From Anaerospora hongkongensis (GTDB taxonomy: Bacteria; Bacillota; Negativicutes; Sporomusales; DSM-15969), in NCBI RefSeq assembly GCF_004339805.1, contig NZ_SLUI01000004.1, positions 62,001 to 126,000 on the forward strand: DNA of 64,000 bases, in the 5' to 3' direction. The first letter of the stretch is position 1, and the number at the start of each line of letters is the position of its first letter. The translations under genes and the position numbers were made by a program. This document shows positions 53,154-62,228 of the stretch, in pieces. The notes under the pieces are model-generated. The model did no database searches. It saw only the letters and a list, made by a program, of their open reading frames with translations, and was not told the DNA's origin.

Positions 53154-54173
53154 ATGAGATCAAAAAAACTAGCAACTGCTGTCCTGTCCTTACTGGTTGC
53201 CGGATCACTGCTGTTCGCCGGCTGTGGTCAAAAACAAGCTGCACCTGCTGGTGAGAAAAAAGAAGGAGCTAAATTTACGCTTCGTTTGGCAGAAACTCAT
53301 CCACCAGATTACCCAACTACGTTAGGTGATAAAAAGTTTGCCGAACTCGTTGGCGAACGCAGTAACGGCCGTATTAAAGTTGAAGTATTTCCTTCTGCTC
53401 AGTTAGGTGAAGAAAAAGCGGTTATTGAGCAGGTTCAATTAGGCGCAATTGAAATGACGCGCGTCAGTTCAGCCCCGTTAGCCGAGTTTAATAAGCAGTT
53501 TGGTGCCATGTCGCTGCCTTATATTTTTGACAATGACGAGCATCTGTGGAAATTCCTCGAAGGCCCTATGGGCGCTCAAATGCTGGATGGCCTGGAAAAA
53601 TCCAAAATGAAAGGCCTGGCCTACTATGATTCGGGAGCCCGCAGCTTCTATGGCCGTACACCGCTCAAAAGCCTGAATGATATTAAAGGCCTGAAAATCC
53701 GCGTTCAGCAGAACAAAATCAACATGGATATGATGTCTGCTCTGGGTGCCAGCGCTACTCCTATGGGTTACGGTGAAGTGTTCAGTGCATTGCAGACCGG
53801 CGTTATTGACGCTGCAGAAAATAATTATCCCAGCTACTATTCCTCCAATCATTATCAATCTGCTAAGAACTTCATTCTGGACAAACATCAACGGGTTCCT
53901 GAAGTATTGCTGATCAGCAAAATTCACTGGGACAAAATGTCTGATGATGACAAAAAGCTGATTAAACAGGCTGCAATGGATTCTGTAAAATTCCAACGCG
54001 AAGCTTGGGCTAAATATGAGAAAGAATCGGAAGCCAAACTGCGCGAAGCTGGCGTGACGATTACTGATGTACCAGATGTTAAGCCTTGGCAGGATGCAGT
54101 AAAACCTGTTATTGAAAAATATCAGGCTGACTTTAAAGAAGTATTGGATGCTGTTGCTCAAGCCCGTAAATAA
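53154..54173 (+). CDS. TRAP transporter substrate-binding lipoprotein (DctP type)
   Basis: 339 residues. The signal peptide ends at the lipobox LLFAGC (C24), so it is a lipoprotein. LRLAETHPPDYPTTLGDKKF, VFPSAQLGEEKAVIEQVQLG and GLKIRVQQNKI are family-typical; the Arg in KIRVQ normally binds the substrate carboxylate. The PMGYGEVFSALQTGVIDAAE segment is also typical. Its position next to uxaB/uxaA/eda/kdgK points to galacturonate, tagaturonate or a similar sugar acid. A terminator follows. Confidence 0.93.
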   Translation: MRSKKLATAVLSLLVAGSLLFAGCGQKQAAPAGEKKEGAKFTLRLAETHPPDYPTTLGDKKFAELVGERSNGRIKVEVFPSAQLGEEKAVIEQVQLGAIEMTRVSSAPLAEFNKQFGAMSLPYIFDNDEHLWKFLEGPMGAQMLDGLEKSKMKGLAYYDSGARSFYGRTPLKSLNDIKGLKIRVQQNKINMDMMSALGASATPMGYGEVFSALQTGVIDAAENNYPSYYSSNHYQSAKNFILDKHQRVPEVLLISKIHWDKMSDDDKKLIKQAAMDSVKFQREAWAKYEKESEAKLREAGVTITDVPDVKPWQDAVKPVIEKYQADFKEVLDAVAQARK

Positions 54174-54225
54174 TAGCAGTAGCACACCCAAAACCGGACC
54201 AAGCAGTCCCCAAAGTAACCCTCCT

Positions 54226-54262
54226 AACTCCAGAGAGGCGGCCTGCCTCTCTGGAGTTTTTT
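54226..54262 (+). terminator. Terminator after the TRAP operon
   Basis: AACTCCAGAGAGGC (54226-54239) pairs exactly with GCCTCTCTGGAGTT (54245-54258) and is followed by T. Confidence 0.92.
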
Positions 54263-54331
54263 GAAATCAGCGGAGGTATCTTACCATCTTTTGCCGAAAT
54301 TGATGAGTAAATTTGAAATATTAGGTGAAGC

Positions 54332-56149
54332 ATGATGAGTCTGTTGCGGTTCTGGCTATCGGATACACCGCTGACAACCAAGTTGTTTATTTTTTCGGCC
54401 TTGTTGATTATTGTTCCGCTGCTGATTGTAGGTTTGATTTCGTATCACCAGTCTTCCGTTGAGCTGGAAGAGGAAGCCCGCCAATACAGCTGGCAGGTTA
54501 TGGAGCAGATCGAATCACATGTGGAGTATTACGTCCGTGATTTGGAAATCATTTCTTTAAAAATCCTGAATCATCCCGATCTGGCTGAGCTGGTAAAGGC
54601 CGGCCCCAGAGTCGGACCCCATTATGATGCTTTTCGTAAACAAGTGGAATTTATGCTGAAGAATGCGGCCTATTCGGGATCGGAGATTTCCAATATTACC
54701 GTTATTCTCGATGGAGCAGAAATTGCCGCCAGTGACGGACATATCCCCGAAGGAGCCGCAATTAATGTAACAGGGGAGAGATGGTATTCCGCTGTTCCTT
54801 ATAACGGTGGGTCACTGCTCTTTACCCGCATATTGCAGCATGATGCGAGAAACGAGCCGGTCATGACCCTGGCCCGACGGATTTACAGTCCTCAGACGCT
54901 GGAGCCTGTTGGAATATTGCTGGTAGATGTCAATTACCGGCGCATTAAGGACATCGCTGATAAAGTGAGTGTTACTCGCAAAGGATATTTCTATATTCTC
55001 GATAGTGAAGGTCATTATGTCTATCATCCGGACGAAAAAAAACTGGGGAAAGTACTGGAAAAACTTGACTTTTCGTTGTTTACCCAGGCAGATGAGGGCA
55101 CCTCGCTGCGTGTCAATAAGGGGGAAGACTTTATCACCTTTAGTCATTCCGCCAATCTCGGCTGGCGTTTTGTTACTTCCATTCCCTATGCTGAGCTTAG
55201 CCGTCCAGCTGGCCGCATCGGGGAAACCGTGCTGCTCACTACTTTGCTGACACTTGCAGCCGCTTATATCCTGGGCGTCTTTTTTGCTGCCTCGCTTATC
55301 CGGCCGATCCGGCGCATGCAGCATTTTATGCGGCAGGTGGAAGTTGGTGATTTTAGTTCCCGGGTGAAGGTCGAGAGCGGCGATGAGTTAGGTCAGCTAT
55401 CCAAAGGCTTTAATAAAATGGTGGAAAAGCTGGCTAGCCTGGTGGAAGAAGTCTATTTCTCCAAGCTGCGGGAAACCGAAGGGGCTCTCAGGAGCAAGGA
55501 TATGGAACTGAAGGTATTGCAGTCCCAGATTAATCCGCATTTCCTGTATAATTCGCTGGAGACGATCCGGGGCATGGCCCTGGAAAAAGAAGAGGAAGAT
55601 ATTGCCACGATGGCAGCGGCCCTCGGGCATTTGCTTCGTTATAATTTGCGCAGTAAAGTACCGGTAGTGCCGCTGCGTGATGAAATTCGCGTCTGCCAGG
55701 TGTACCTCCAAATCCAGCAGTTCCGGTTTGAGGGCCAGTTTACGTATGAGTTCTGCATTCCTGACTGGGCCTGGGATTTATCAATGATTAAGTTTTCCCT
55801 GCAGCCATTAATCGAAAACTGTTTTACTCACGGCATGGGCATGGCGAGCCGGCCGCTCAGTATTTGCATAACAGCCTGCCAGCGAGATGAACAGTCTTTT
55901 GTTATTGAAGTCAGTGACAATGGCCCAGGTATTGCGCAGGATACTCTGGACCGTATCAGGGCAGATTTGCGGCAAAAAGATATTACCCAAGGCGGTCACA
56001 GCATCGGACTGGTGAATGTGCATCGACGGATTAGCCGCATTTATGAGGCTGACTATGGTTTATCTGTTCAAAGCGTTCCCGGCAAAGGAACGACAGTAAC
56101 TCTGAGGCTGCCACTGTCAGTCGCTATACAAAAGGGGGATGCAGGTTGA
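54332..56149 (+). CDS. YesM-type sensor histidine kinase
   Basis: 605 residues. A membrane helix near 15-38, a large external dCache-type domain (about 40-295; YFYILDSEGHYVYHPDEKKL is a Cache hallmark), a second helix (TLLTLAAAYILGVFFAASL), HAMP, and a LytS/YesM-type kinase core with H403 in QINPHFLYNSLETIRG and an ATPase domain (PLIENCFTHGM, DNGPGI). It likely senses a sugar acid outside the cell and signals to the regulator encoded next, whose gene overlaps by 4 bases. Context makes the TRAP and uronate genes the probable targets. Confidence 0.9.
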   Translation: MMSLLRFWLSDTPLTTKLFIFSALLIIVPLLIVGLISYHQSSVELEEEARQYSWQVMEQIESHVEYYVRDLEIISLKILNHPDLAELVKAGPRVGPHYDAFRKQVEFMLKNAAYSGSEISNITVILDGAEIAASDGHIPEGAAINVTGERWYSAVPYNGGSLLFTRILQHDARNEPVMTLARRIYSPQTLEPVGILLVDVNYRRIKDIADKVSVTRKGYFYILDSEGHYVYHPDEKKLGKVLEKLDFSLFTQADEGTSLRVNKGEDFITFSHSANLGWRFVTSIPYAELSRPAGRIGETVLLTTLLTLAAAYILGVFFAASLIRPIRRMQHFMRQVEVGDFSSRVKVESGDELGQLSKGFNKMVEKLASLVEEVYFSKLRETEGALRSKDMELKVLQSQINPHFLYNSLETIRGMALEKEEEDIATMAAALGHLLRYNLRSKVPVVPLRDEIRVCQVYLQIQQFRFEGQFTYEFCIPDWAWDLSMIKFSLQPLIENCFTHGMGMASRPLSICITACQRDEQSFVIEVSDNGPGIAQDTLDRIRADLRQKDITQGGHSIGLVNVHRRISRIYEADYGLSVQSVPGKGTTVTLRLPLSVAIQKGDAG

Positions 56150-56895
56150 ACAGCATGTTGTTAGTGGATGATGAGCGTTGGGTGCGGACAGCATTGCGCC
56201 ACACCATTGAAAAACTGAACAAGCCCTTTCAAATCAGGCATGAATGTTCGAACGGTCTTGAAGCACTTGACTGGCTGCAGGAGAATACCGTCGATTTAGT
56301 GGTAAGCGATATCCGGATGCCGGTGATGGATGGTCTGGCTTTTATTGAGCAGCTTCGCCAGCGGCAGGAAAAGCAAGACGTCATTTTGATTACGGTTCAT
56401 GATGATTTTCAATATGTGCAAAAAGCGCTGCGAAGCGGCGTTTTTGATTATCTTGTAAAGCCGGTTGATCCGGTTGAGCTGGACAACTGCCTGGAAAAGT
56501 GGCTCCGGTTGTGCCGCAGCCGCCAGGTGGAGCCCGGAACGGAAAAGGGCTCTGAGACGAATTCATTATCTGCTGTCCAGCAGGTGTTGCGCTATATCGC
56601 TAAAACTCCTCCCGGTGAGGTTACTTTGGCGGATGCTGCCAAACATGTGCATATGAACCCCTGTTACCTCAGTCAGCTATTCAAGCAGGAAATGCGGATT
56701 AACTTTGTTGATTATGTCAGCAGCCTGCGGATTAAAGAAGCCAAGCTGCTGTTAACAAGTACAACTTTGCGTATTTCGGAAATTGCCTGCCGCCTTGGCT
56801 ACAGCGACATTGCTTATTTCAGCAACATGTTTCGTAAGCTGACGGGTGTAAGCCCTTCCGAGTACCGCAAGAATCTAGAAAAAAATATTCAGTAA
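56146..56895 (+). CDS. YesN-type response regulator (receiver plus AraC HTH)
   Basis: 249 residues: receiver domain with the phospho-Asp D55 (LVVSDIRMPVMDGL) and a C-terminal AraC-type double HTH (about 150-245; ADAAKHVHMNPCYLSQLFKQ, RISEIACRLGYSDIAYFSNM, FRKLTGVSPSEYRK). TTG 56146 is used because AAAGGGGG lies 8 bases before it; ATG 56155 is possible. Partner of the preceding kinase; probable activator of the hexuronate genes. It lacks the long middle region of larger YesN proteins. Confidence 0.9.
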   Translation: MNSMLLVDDERWVRTALRHTIEKLNKPFQIRHECSNGLEALDWLQENTVDLVVSDIRMPVMDGLAFIEQLRQRQEKQDVILITVHDDFQYVQKALRSGVFDYLVKPVDPVELDNCLEKWLRLCRSRQVEPGTEKGSETNSLSAVQQVLRYIAKTPPGEVTLADAAKHVHMNPCYLSQLFKQEMRINFVDYVSSLRIKEAKLLLTSTTLRISEIACRLGYSDIAYFSNMFRKLTGVSPSEYRKNLEKNIQ

Positions 56896-56910
56896 AGGTT
56901 GGTAGCGAGT

Positions 56911-58005
56911 ATGGACAAAATCCGGTTTGGGCTTGTGGGCAGCGGCGCAATTGCTCCGACCCATGCACAAGCACTGACCCGTATTGAGGCAGCCGAATTA
57001 AAAGCTGTCTATTCCCGGTCCGATGCCAAAGGGCGGGAGCTGGCAGAGCAATTTGGCTGTAGTTTCTATGCAGATTTTGAGGAGATGCTGCAAAACGGCG
57101 ATATCGATGCGGTAGCGATTTGTACACCCAGCGGCAGGCATGCCGATTTTGCTGTTCAGGCAGCACAGGCAGGTAAACATGTCCTGGTTGAAAAGCCGCT
57201 GGAGATTTCGCTGGAAAGGGCCGATGCAATTATCAGGGCCTGTGAGCAGGCTAGCGTACAGCTTGGTGTCATATTCCAGCGGCGGTTCAGCCCGGGAGTA
57301 GTGCGATTAAAAGAGATGCTCTCCCAGGGAAAGCTGGGGAAAATCAGTTATGCCGGTTGTTATGCCAAACTGTATCGCAGTCAGGAATATTACGACAGCG
57401 GCGCATGGCGCGGTACCTGGGAGCTGGATGGCGGCGGCGTCCTGATGAATCAGGGAATTCACTACGTTGATTTGTTACAGTACCTGGCCGGCCCGGTGAC
57501 GGAAGTGTCTGCTCGCTGTGCTACTACGGGACATGTACGGATAGAAGTAGAAGATACGGCAGCGGCGGCTGTCTCCTTTGCCAATGGCGCAATCGGGGTC
57601 ATTGAGGCGACTACCAATGCCTATCCCGGCCTGGCCTCCAGAATTGAACTGTATGGCAGTGAGGGGACAGCCGTTATCGAGAATGATGAGCTGGTCTATT
57701 TCTGCCTAAAATCGGGCGAACAATATAGTACAGGCGCTGCTGCTGAACAAGTGGGTGTGAGCAGTCCGCAGGTGACGGATGAGAATCATGAACAGCAGTT
57801 CCGGCAGTTTATCACCGCCTTACAGAAAAAAGAGAAGCTTAATGTATGCGGAACTGAGGGACGGAGGGCATTAGAAATCATTCTTGCCCTCTATAAATCG
57901 GCTTTTCTGGGTAAGACGGTAGCTCTTCCGCTTAGCGACAGCTTGTTTTTAAAAGAGCTCGCGGATCAGTCGGCGATACGAAAAGGCTTTGCAATGCATG
58001 TTTAG
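56911..58005 (+). CDS. Gfo/Idh/MocA-family oxidoreductase
   Basis: 364 residues. N-terminal Rossmann NAD(P)-binding fold (IRFGLVGSGAIAPTHAQAL), then the family motifs AICTPSGRHADFAVQAAQAG and VEKPLEISLERAD with the catalytic Lys of EKP, then the C-terminal beta-sheet domain with GGGVLMNQGIHYVDLLQYL. Acts on a sugar or sugar acid; the exact substrate is unknown. ATG 56911 is preferred over TTG 56899, which touches the AAAGG site. It lies between the YesN regulator and uxaB, so a uronate-related oxidation is likely. Confidence 0.87.
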   Translation: MDKIRFGLVGSGAIAPTHAQALTRIEAAELKAVYSRSDAKGRELAEQFGCSFYADFEEMLQNGDIDAVAICTPSGRHADFAVQAAQAGKHVLVEKPLEISLERADAIIRACEQASVQLGVIFQRRFSPGVVRLKEMLSQGKLGKISYAGCYAKLYRSQEYYDSGAWRGTWELDGGGVLMNQGIHYVDLLQYLAGPVTEVSARCATTGHVRIEVEDTAAAAVSFANGAIGVIEATTNAYPGLASRIELYGSEGTAVIENDELVYFCLKSGEQYSTGAAAEQVGVSSPQVTDENHEQQFRQFITALQKKEKLNVCGTEGRRALEIILALYKSAFLGKTVALPLSDSLFLKELADQSAIRKGFAMHV

Positions 58006-58045
58006 AACCAGTAGACATCAGTAATAATCGGGGGAGGAATACAAG

Positions 58046-59539
58046 ATGCATCAACTTAATCGTAACATAGCTGGCATTGCCGGTTCAGTTCAATGGCCTG
58101 AGCGGGTATTGCAATTTGGCGAAGGTAATTTTTTGCGGGCCTTTGTAGACTGGAAATTTCACCAGCTTAATAAGCAAGGTTTGTTTAATGGCAGTGTAGT
58201 TGTTGTACAGCCTATTGCCGAAGGCTTAGTGCCACTAATCAATGAGCAGGAAGGCCTGTTTACGTTGCTGCTCAGGGGGTTGCAGGACGGCAAACCTGTT
58301 GAACAGACTGAAATTATTTCTTCCATCAGCCGCGGTATTAATCCCTATAAAGAGTGGAATGAATACTTACGCTGCGCTGAAAACAGGGATATCGAATTTA
58401 TTGTATCCAATACGACAGAAGCCGGTATTGCCTATGAGAGTACCGACCGGCCGGATATGGCACCGCCAGTATCGTTTCCTGCCAAGCTGGCCATATACCT
58501 ATATCATCGCTACTGCCATTTCCAGGGTGATCCGGGGGCTGGACTGGTGATTCTGCCGTGTGAGTTGATCGACCGCAATGGAGATAATTTAAAAGCGATT
58601 GTCCTGCGTCTGGCTGAAGAGTGGCAATGGCCGCAGGCGTTTTCCGTATGGCTGAAAGAGCATAATTATTTCTTAAATACGCTGGTTGACCGCGTTGTTA
58701 CCGGCTATCCCCGCGATGAGGCCGCGGCACTGACGGAACGGCTGGGATATGAGGACAAATTGCTCAATGCGGGGGAACTGTTTCATTTGTGGGTGATTGA
58801 AGGGCCGTCTCACTTAGCAAAGCGGCTGCCTTTTGCTGAGGCCGGTCTTAATGTAGTCTGGACAGAGGATATGGCACCCTATCGTACCCGTAAAGTACGG
58901 ATTTTAAATGGCGGACATACTTCATCCGTGCCGGCGGCCTTTCTTTATGGTCTTGATACGGTTGGTGAAATGATGGATCACGAGGTTATGGGAGCTTTTG
59001 TGCGTCAGGCTATCTATGATGAAATTGTACCATCAATCAAACTTGATAAGGCACTGATGACTGATTTTGCCGATTCCGTAGTAGAACGGTTTCAAAATCC
59101 CTATATTAAGCATTATTTGCTAAGCATTTTGCTGAATTCGTCTTCAAAATTTAAAACCCGTGTTCTACCATCGATTTTGGAATATCAGGAACAGTTCGGA
59201 ACCTTGCCGGACAAGCTGGTATTTTCGCTGGCAGCGCTTATTAGCGTATATAAGGATGGCAGGATTGAAGGGTCCGGCATGCAGGCCAAGCGAAGCAAGG
59301 GTACTTTTGAAATGAAGGATGATTTGCCTGCTCTTGCGTTTTTTGCCAAGGCCTGGTCACACTATAATCATTCTCTGCAATCAGCACGGGAAGTTGCCAA
59401 AACAGTACTTGCCAATACTGCCATGTGGAGCAGGGATCTGAATGAAGTGCCGGGGTTAACGGAAAAAACGGCAGAGTATTTACACAGAATTGCCACAGAC
59501 GGTATGCAAACGGTTGCCGGACAACTGGTACGGAGGTAA
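58046..59539 (+). CDS. uxaB: Tagaturonate reductase UxaB (altronate oxidoreductase)
   Basis: 497 residues, long-chain mannitol-dehydrogenase family. It reduces tagaturonate to altronate with NADH. The N-terminal VLQFGEGNFLRAFVDWKFHQ is the UxaB nucleotide-binding start, and VDRVVTGYPRDEA and KVRILNGGHTSSVPAAFLYG (catalytic Lys/Asn/His region) are conserved. GGGGGAGG before ATG 58046. One base separates it from uxaA, so they are coupled. Confidence 0.93.
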   Translation: MHQLNRNIAGIAGSVQWPERVLQFGEGNFLRAFVDWKFHQLNKQGLFNGSVVVVQPIAEGLVPLINEQEGLFTLLLRGLQDGKPVEQTEIISSISRGINPYKEWNEYLRCAENRDIEFIVSNTTEAGIAYESTDRPDMAPPVSFPAKLAIYLYHRYCHFQGDPGAGLVILPCELIDRNGDNLKAIVLRLAEEWQWPQAFSVWLKEHNYFLNTLVDRVVTGYPRDEAAALTERLGYEDKLLNAGELFHLWVIEGPSHLAKRLPFAEAGLNVVWTEDMAPYRTRKVRILNGGHTSSVPAAFLYGLDTVGEMMDHEVMGAFVRQAIYDEIVPSIKLDKALMTDFADSVVERFQNPYIKHYLLSILLNSSSKFKTRVLPSILEYQEQFGTLPDKLVFSLAALISVYKDGRIEGSGMQAKRSKGTFEMKDDLPALAFFAKAWSHYNHSLQSAREVAKTVLANTAMWSRDLNEVPGLTEKTAEYLHRIATDGMQTVAGQLVRR

Positions 59540-59540
59540 T

Positions 59541-61031
59541 ATGGCAATTTTAGTGATTCATGATCGCGACAATGTGGCTGTTACAATCAGTGATATAAAA
59601 AAAGGTGAATGGATAAGCTGCGGTACAATTGGACTGACTGCTTTGGAGGATATTGACAAAGGCCATAAGATTGCTTTACGTGATATTGCAGCCGGTGAAG
59701 ACATTATGAAATACGGCTTTGCTATCGGCAAAGCTGCAGCGCCGGTTAAAGCCGGTCAATGGCTGCACACGCATAATGTCAAAACCAATCTGGGCGAAAT
59801 GCTGGAGTATCAATATACGCCCGAGCCTGCTTACCACGCCCAGTCCGGTCAGTGCAGCAAAACGTTTTCCGGCTACCGGCGCCCTGGCGGCAGTGTAGGC
59901 ATCCGCAATGAAGTGTGGATTATCCCTACCGTCAGCTGCGTTAACCGGGCTGCGCAGCTGATTGCCAAAGCAGCTCAGGATAAATTGTCCGGGGTACCGA
60001 ACATTGACGGCGTCTACGAATTTACTCATCCTTACGGCTGTTCCCAGCTGGGAGAGGATCACCGGGCAACCCGGCAAATTTTGATTGATTTAGTAAATCA
60101 TCCTAATGCCGGAGCGGTATTAGTGCTGGGACTGGGCTGTGAGAATAACAATATTCCAGAGTTTAAGGCTGCCCTGGGGGATTATGATCCTGAACGGGTA
60201 AAGTTTCTGGTTGCCCAAGAAGTTGAAGATGAACTTACCACCGGACTGGAATTGCTGGAGGAGCTGCTTAACCATGCCAAGCAGTATGTCCGCAGTGAGT
60301 GTCCGGTATCGGAATTGGTAGTAGGCTTGAAATGCGGCGGCTCTGACGGTTTTTCCGGCATTACTGCCAATCCGCTGGTAGGCTCCTTTTCCGATGCGCT
60401 GATCAGCTGCGGCGGCAGCACGGTTCTCACGGAAGTTCCGGAAATGTTCGGTGCCGAAACAATCCTTATGAACCGGGCCCGGGATGAACAGGTATTTCAG
60501 AAAACGGTTAAACTGATCAATGATTTTAAGGAATATTTTCAGTTTCATAACCAACCGGTTTATGAGAACCCTTCGCCGGGGAATAAAAAAGGCGGGATCA
60601 CTACGCTGGAAGATAAATCGCTCGGCTGTACGCAAAAAGGCGGCCGCAGTACAGTAGTTGATGTGCTGGACTATGGCGAGCGGGTAAAAGAGAAAGGCCT
60701 GAATCTGTTAAATGGACCCGGCAATGACGCGGTTGCCTGCACGGTGCTTGCGGCAGCAGGCTGTCATATGGTCCTGTTTACCACCGGCCGGGGAACCCCT
60801 TTGGGAACAGCGGTGCCGACTGTTAAAATTGCCACAAACAGCGATTTGTTTCAGCGCAAGCAAAACTGGATGGATTTTGATGCAGGGCAGCTGCTTGCCG
60901 GTAAGACCATGAACGCAGTAACCGACGAGTTCTTCGCGTATATTCTTGCTGTGGCTTCAGGCCAGGAAACCAAGGCAGAAAAAATGGGGTTTCGGGAGAT
61001 TGCCATCTTTAAAACCGGCGTCACACTGTAG
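59541..61031 (+). CDS. uxaA: Altronate dehydratase UxaA
   Basis: 496 residues. Converts altronate to 2-keto-3-deoxygluconate (KDG). It has a small N-terminal SAF-like domain (1 to about 95) and then the large UxaA domain with GYRRPGGSVGIRNEVWIIPT, THPYGCSQLGEDH, VLGLGCENNN and LKCGGSDGFSGITANP, holding conserved Cys/His for iron. ATG 59541 follows GGAGGT; the in-frame extension upstream overlaps uxaB and was rejected. It is followed by about 500 bases without a gene. Confidence 0.94.
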   Translation: MAILVIHDRDNVAVTISDIKKGEWISCGTIGLTALEDIDKGHKIALRDIAAGEDIMKYGFAIGKAAAPVKAGQWLHTHNVKTNLGEMLEYQYTPEPAYHAQSGQCSKTFSGYRRPGGSVGIRNEVWIIPTVSCVNRAAQLIAKAAQDKLSGVPNIDGVYEFTHPYGCSQLGEDHRATRQILIDLVNHPNAGAVLVLGLGCENNNIPEFKAALGDYDPERVKFLVAQEVEDELTTGLELLEELLNHAKQYVRSECPVSELVVGLKCGGSDGFSGITANPLVGSFSDALISCGGSTVLTEVPEMFGAETILMNRARDEQVFQKTVKLINDFKEYFQFHNQPVYENPSPGNKKGGITTLEDKSLGCTQKGGRSTVVDVLDYGERVKEKGLNLLNGPGNDAVACTVLAAAGCHMVLFTTGRGTPLGTAVPTVKIATNSDLFQRKQNWMDFDAGQLLAGKTMNAVTDEFFAYILAVASGQETKAEKMGFREIAIFKTGVTL

Positions 61032-61152
61032 GGGCGGCCGCCGATAAGGCCCCACCTAGCAGCTGGAGCCTTCTCGACGGCCTAAGCTTGTCGGCAAAGG
61101 GGGACGGGGCTTGTGGCAGTTTGTGGTGGTGAGGCTCCCCTACGGGGTGCAC

Positions 61153-61300
61153 AATGATACAAGGGGACGGTTCTCCTGTATCATTCGAATGATGCATTTA
61201 GTCTGGCGCTAGAAAGCAGGAGAAAAGGGGACAGTCCCCTTTTTCACGAAGGGCGGCGTACTGAGCATAAATAAACTGAAAAATTTAAAAAAATCTTATC
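61153..61300. repeat. REP-like palindromic element, copy 1
   Basis: 148 bases. It holds one imperfect hairpin with arms AATGATAC and GTATCATT around GGGGACGGTTCTCC (61153-61185), and a second hairpin AAAAGGGGA-CAG-TCCCCTTTT (61223-61243), joined by a conserved linker. This type of GGGGACGG palindrome is typical of REP/BIME elements of Firmicutes that move with RAYT transposases. The 120 bases before it (61032-61152) are G-rich with no gene or clear signal. Confidence 0.8.
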
Positions 61301-61447
61301 AATGATACACGGGGACGGTTCTCCTGTATCATTCGAATGATGCATTTAGTCTGGCGCTAGAAAGCAAAGAAAAGGGGACAGTCCCCTTTTTCACAAAGGG
61401 CGGCATACTGAGCATAAATAAACTGAAAAATTTAAAAAAATCTTATC
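61301..61447. repeat. REP-like palindromic element, copy 2 (direct tandem)
   Basis: 147 bases, directly abutting copy 1 and almost identical (about half a dozen base differences). Hairpins at 61301-61333 and 61370-61390; the latter ends in T5 and could stop transcription from uxaA. No transposase gene is in the window. Confidence 0.8.
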
Positions 61448-61489
61448 ATTGAGGCAGGAAAAAGCGGTAATTGCCAGAAATATAGGAAG

Positions 61490-61514
61490 TGAACCGGTTT
61501 ACTAAACCGGTTTA
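61490..61514. promoter_or_regulatory. Paired LacI-type operators before eda-kdgK
   Basis: TGAACCGGTTTA (61490-61501) and TAAACCGGTTTA (61503-61514) are two palindromic half-turn sites 13 bp apart; together they form an exact 21-bp inverted repeat, AACCGGTTTA-C-TAAACCGGTT. The central CCGG with flanking A/T is typical of LacI-family operators. A weak -10-like TATAGG at 61481 lies just upstream, so bound repressor would block the start of transcription. No LacI gene is in the window. Confidence 0.7.
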
Positions 61515-61539
61515 TAAAGAGAGAGGGAGCGTGACATTT

Positions 61540-62187
61540 GTGATTCCAAAGTTGCAAACACTGGAAAAAATTATGGATTGTGGTTTAGTGGCTGTTGTGC
61601 GGGCTGAAAATGCCGAGCAGGCGGTAAAAATTGCTGACGCCTGCATTAAAGGCGGTGTGGCCGGTATTGAAATAACATTTACTGTTCCTGGTGCAGCCGA
61701 TGTAATTAAAGGCTTAGCCGAAACCTATAAATCGGGTGAAATTATTATTGGTGCCGGTACGGTACTTGACCCTGAAACGGCCCGGATTGCTATTTTGGCG
61801 GGGGCACAGTATATTGTCAGTCCTTCGCTGAATACGGAAACTGTGCGTCTGTGCAACCGTTATCAGATACCTATCATGGCTGGTGCTATGACAATTAAAG
61901 AAATTGTCGAGGCGATGGAAGCCGGAGCCGATGTTATTAAAATTTTCCCTGGCGAATCAATGGGAGCTGGATTTGTTAAAGCTGTTAAAGGTCCTCTGCC
62001 TCAGGCACCAATGATGCCTACTGGCGGTGTTGGTCTTGATAATGTTGGTGAATGGATTAAGGCAGGCTGCGTAGCGGTTGGTGTTGGCGGCAACCTGACC
62101 GGCGGTGCTAAAAAAGGCGATTATGAGTCTATTACTGAAATTGCCAAACAGTTTATTGCCAAAATTAAAGAAGCGCGGGCTAAATAA
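61540..62187 (+). CDS. eda: KDPG/KHG aldolase (2-dehydro-3-deoxy-phosphogluconate aldolase)
   Basis: 215 residues. Splits KDPG to pyruvate and glyceraldehyde-3-phosphate. The catalytic E44 (GIEITFTVPG) and Schiff-base K134 (VIKIFPGES) are present, as is the phosphate-binding MPTGGVGLDNV. GTG 61540 is chosen because GAGGGAG at 61523-61529 is 10 bases upstream and the family starts near there; earlier in-frame starts reach into the operators. Forms a unit with kdgK behind the LacI-type operators. Confidence 0.93.
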   Translation: MIPKLQTLEKIMDCGLVAVVRAENAEQAVKIADACIKGGVAGIEITFTVPGAADVIKGLAETYKSGEIIIGAGTVLDPETARIAILAGAQYIVSPSLNTETVRLCNRYQIPIMAGAMTIKEIVEAMEAGADVIKIFPGESMGAGFVKAVKGPLPQAPMMPTGGVGLDNVGEWIKAGCVAVGVGGNLTGGAKKGDYESITEIAKQFIAKIKEARAK

Positions 62188-62228
62188 TTTTAAGTTTATC
62201 AGCTTATATTTGAGAGGAGTTTTTATCA

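Noticed and set aside
53478-54191. 237-codon minus-strand frame opposite the TRAP binding-protein gene
   Set aside because: Shadow of a well-supported lipoprotein gene; composition is Phe/Ile-rich from reverse reading, with no family features.
61032-61152. G-rich stretch after uxaA as a possible terminator or RNA
   Set aside because: Several short GC-rich inverted arms exist but no stable hairpin with a T run and no known RNA motif could be recognised.
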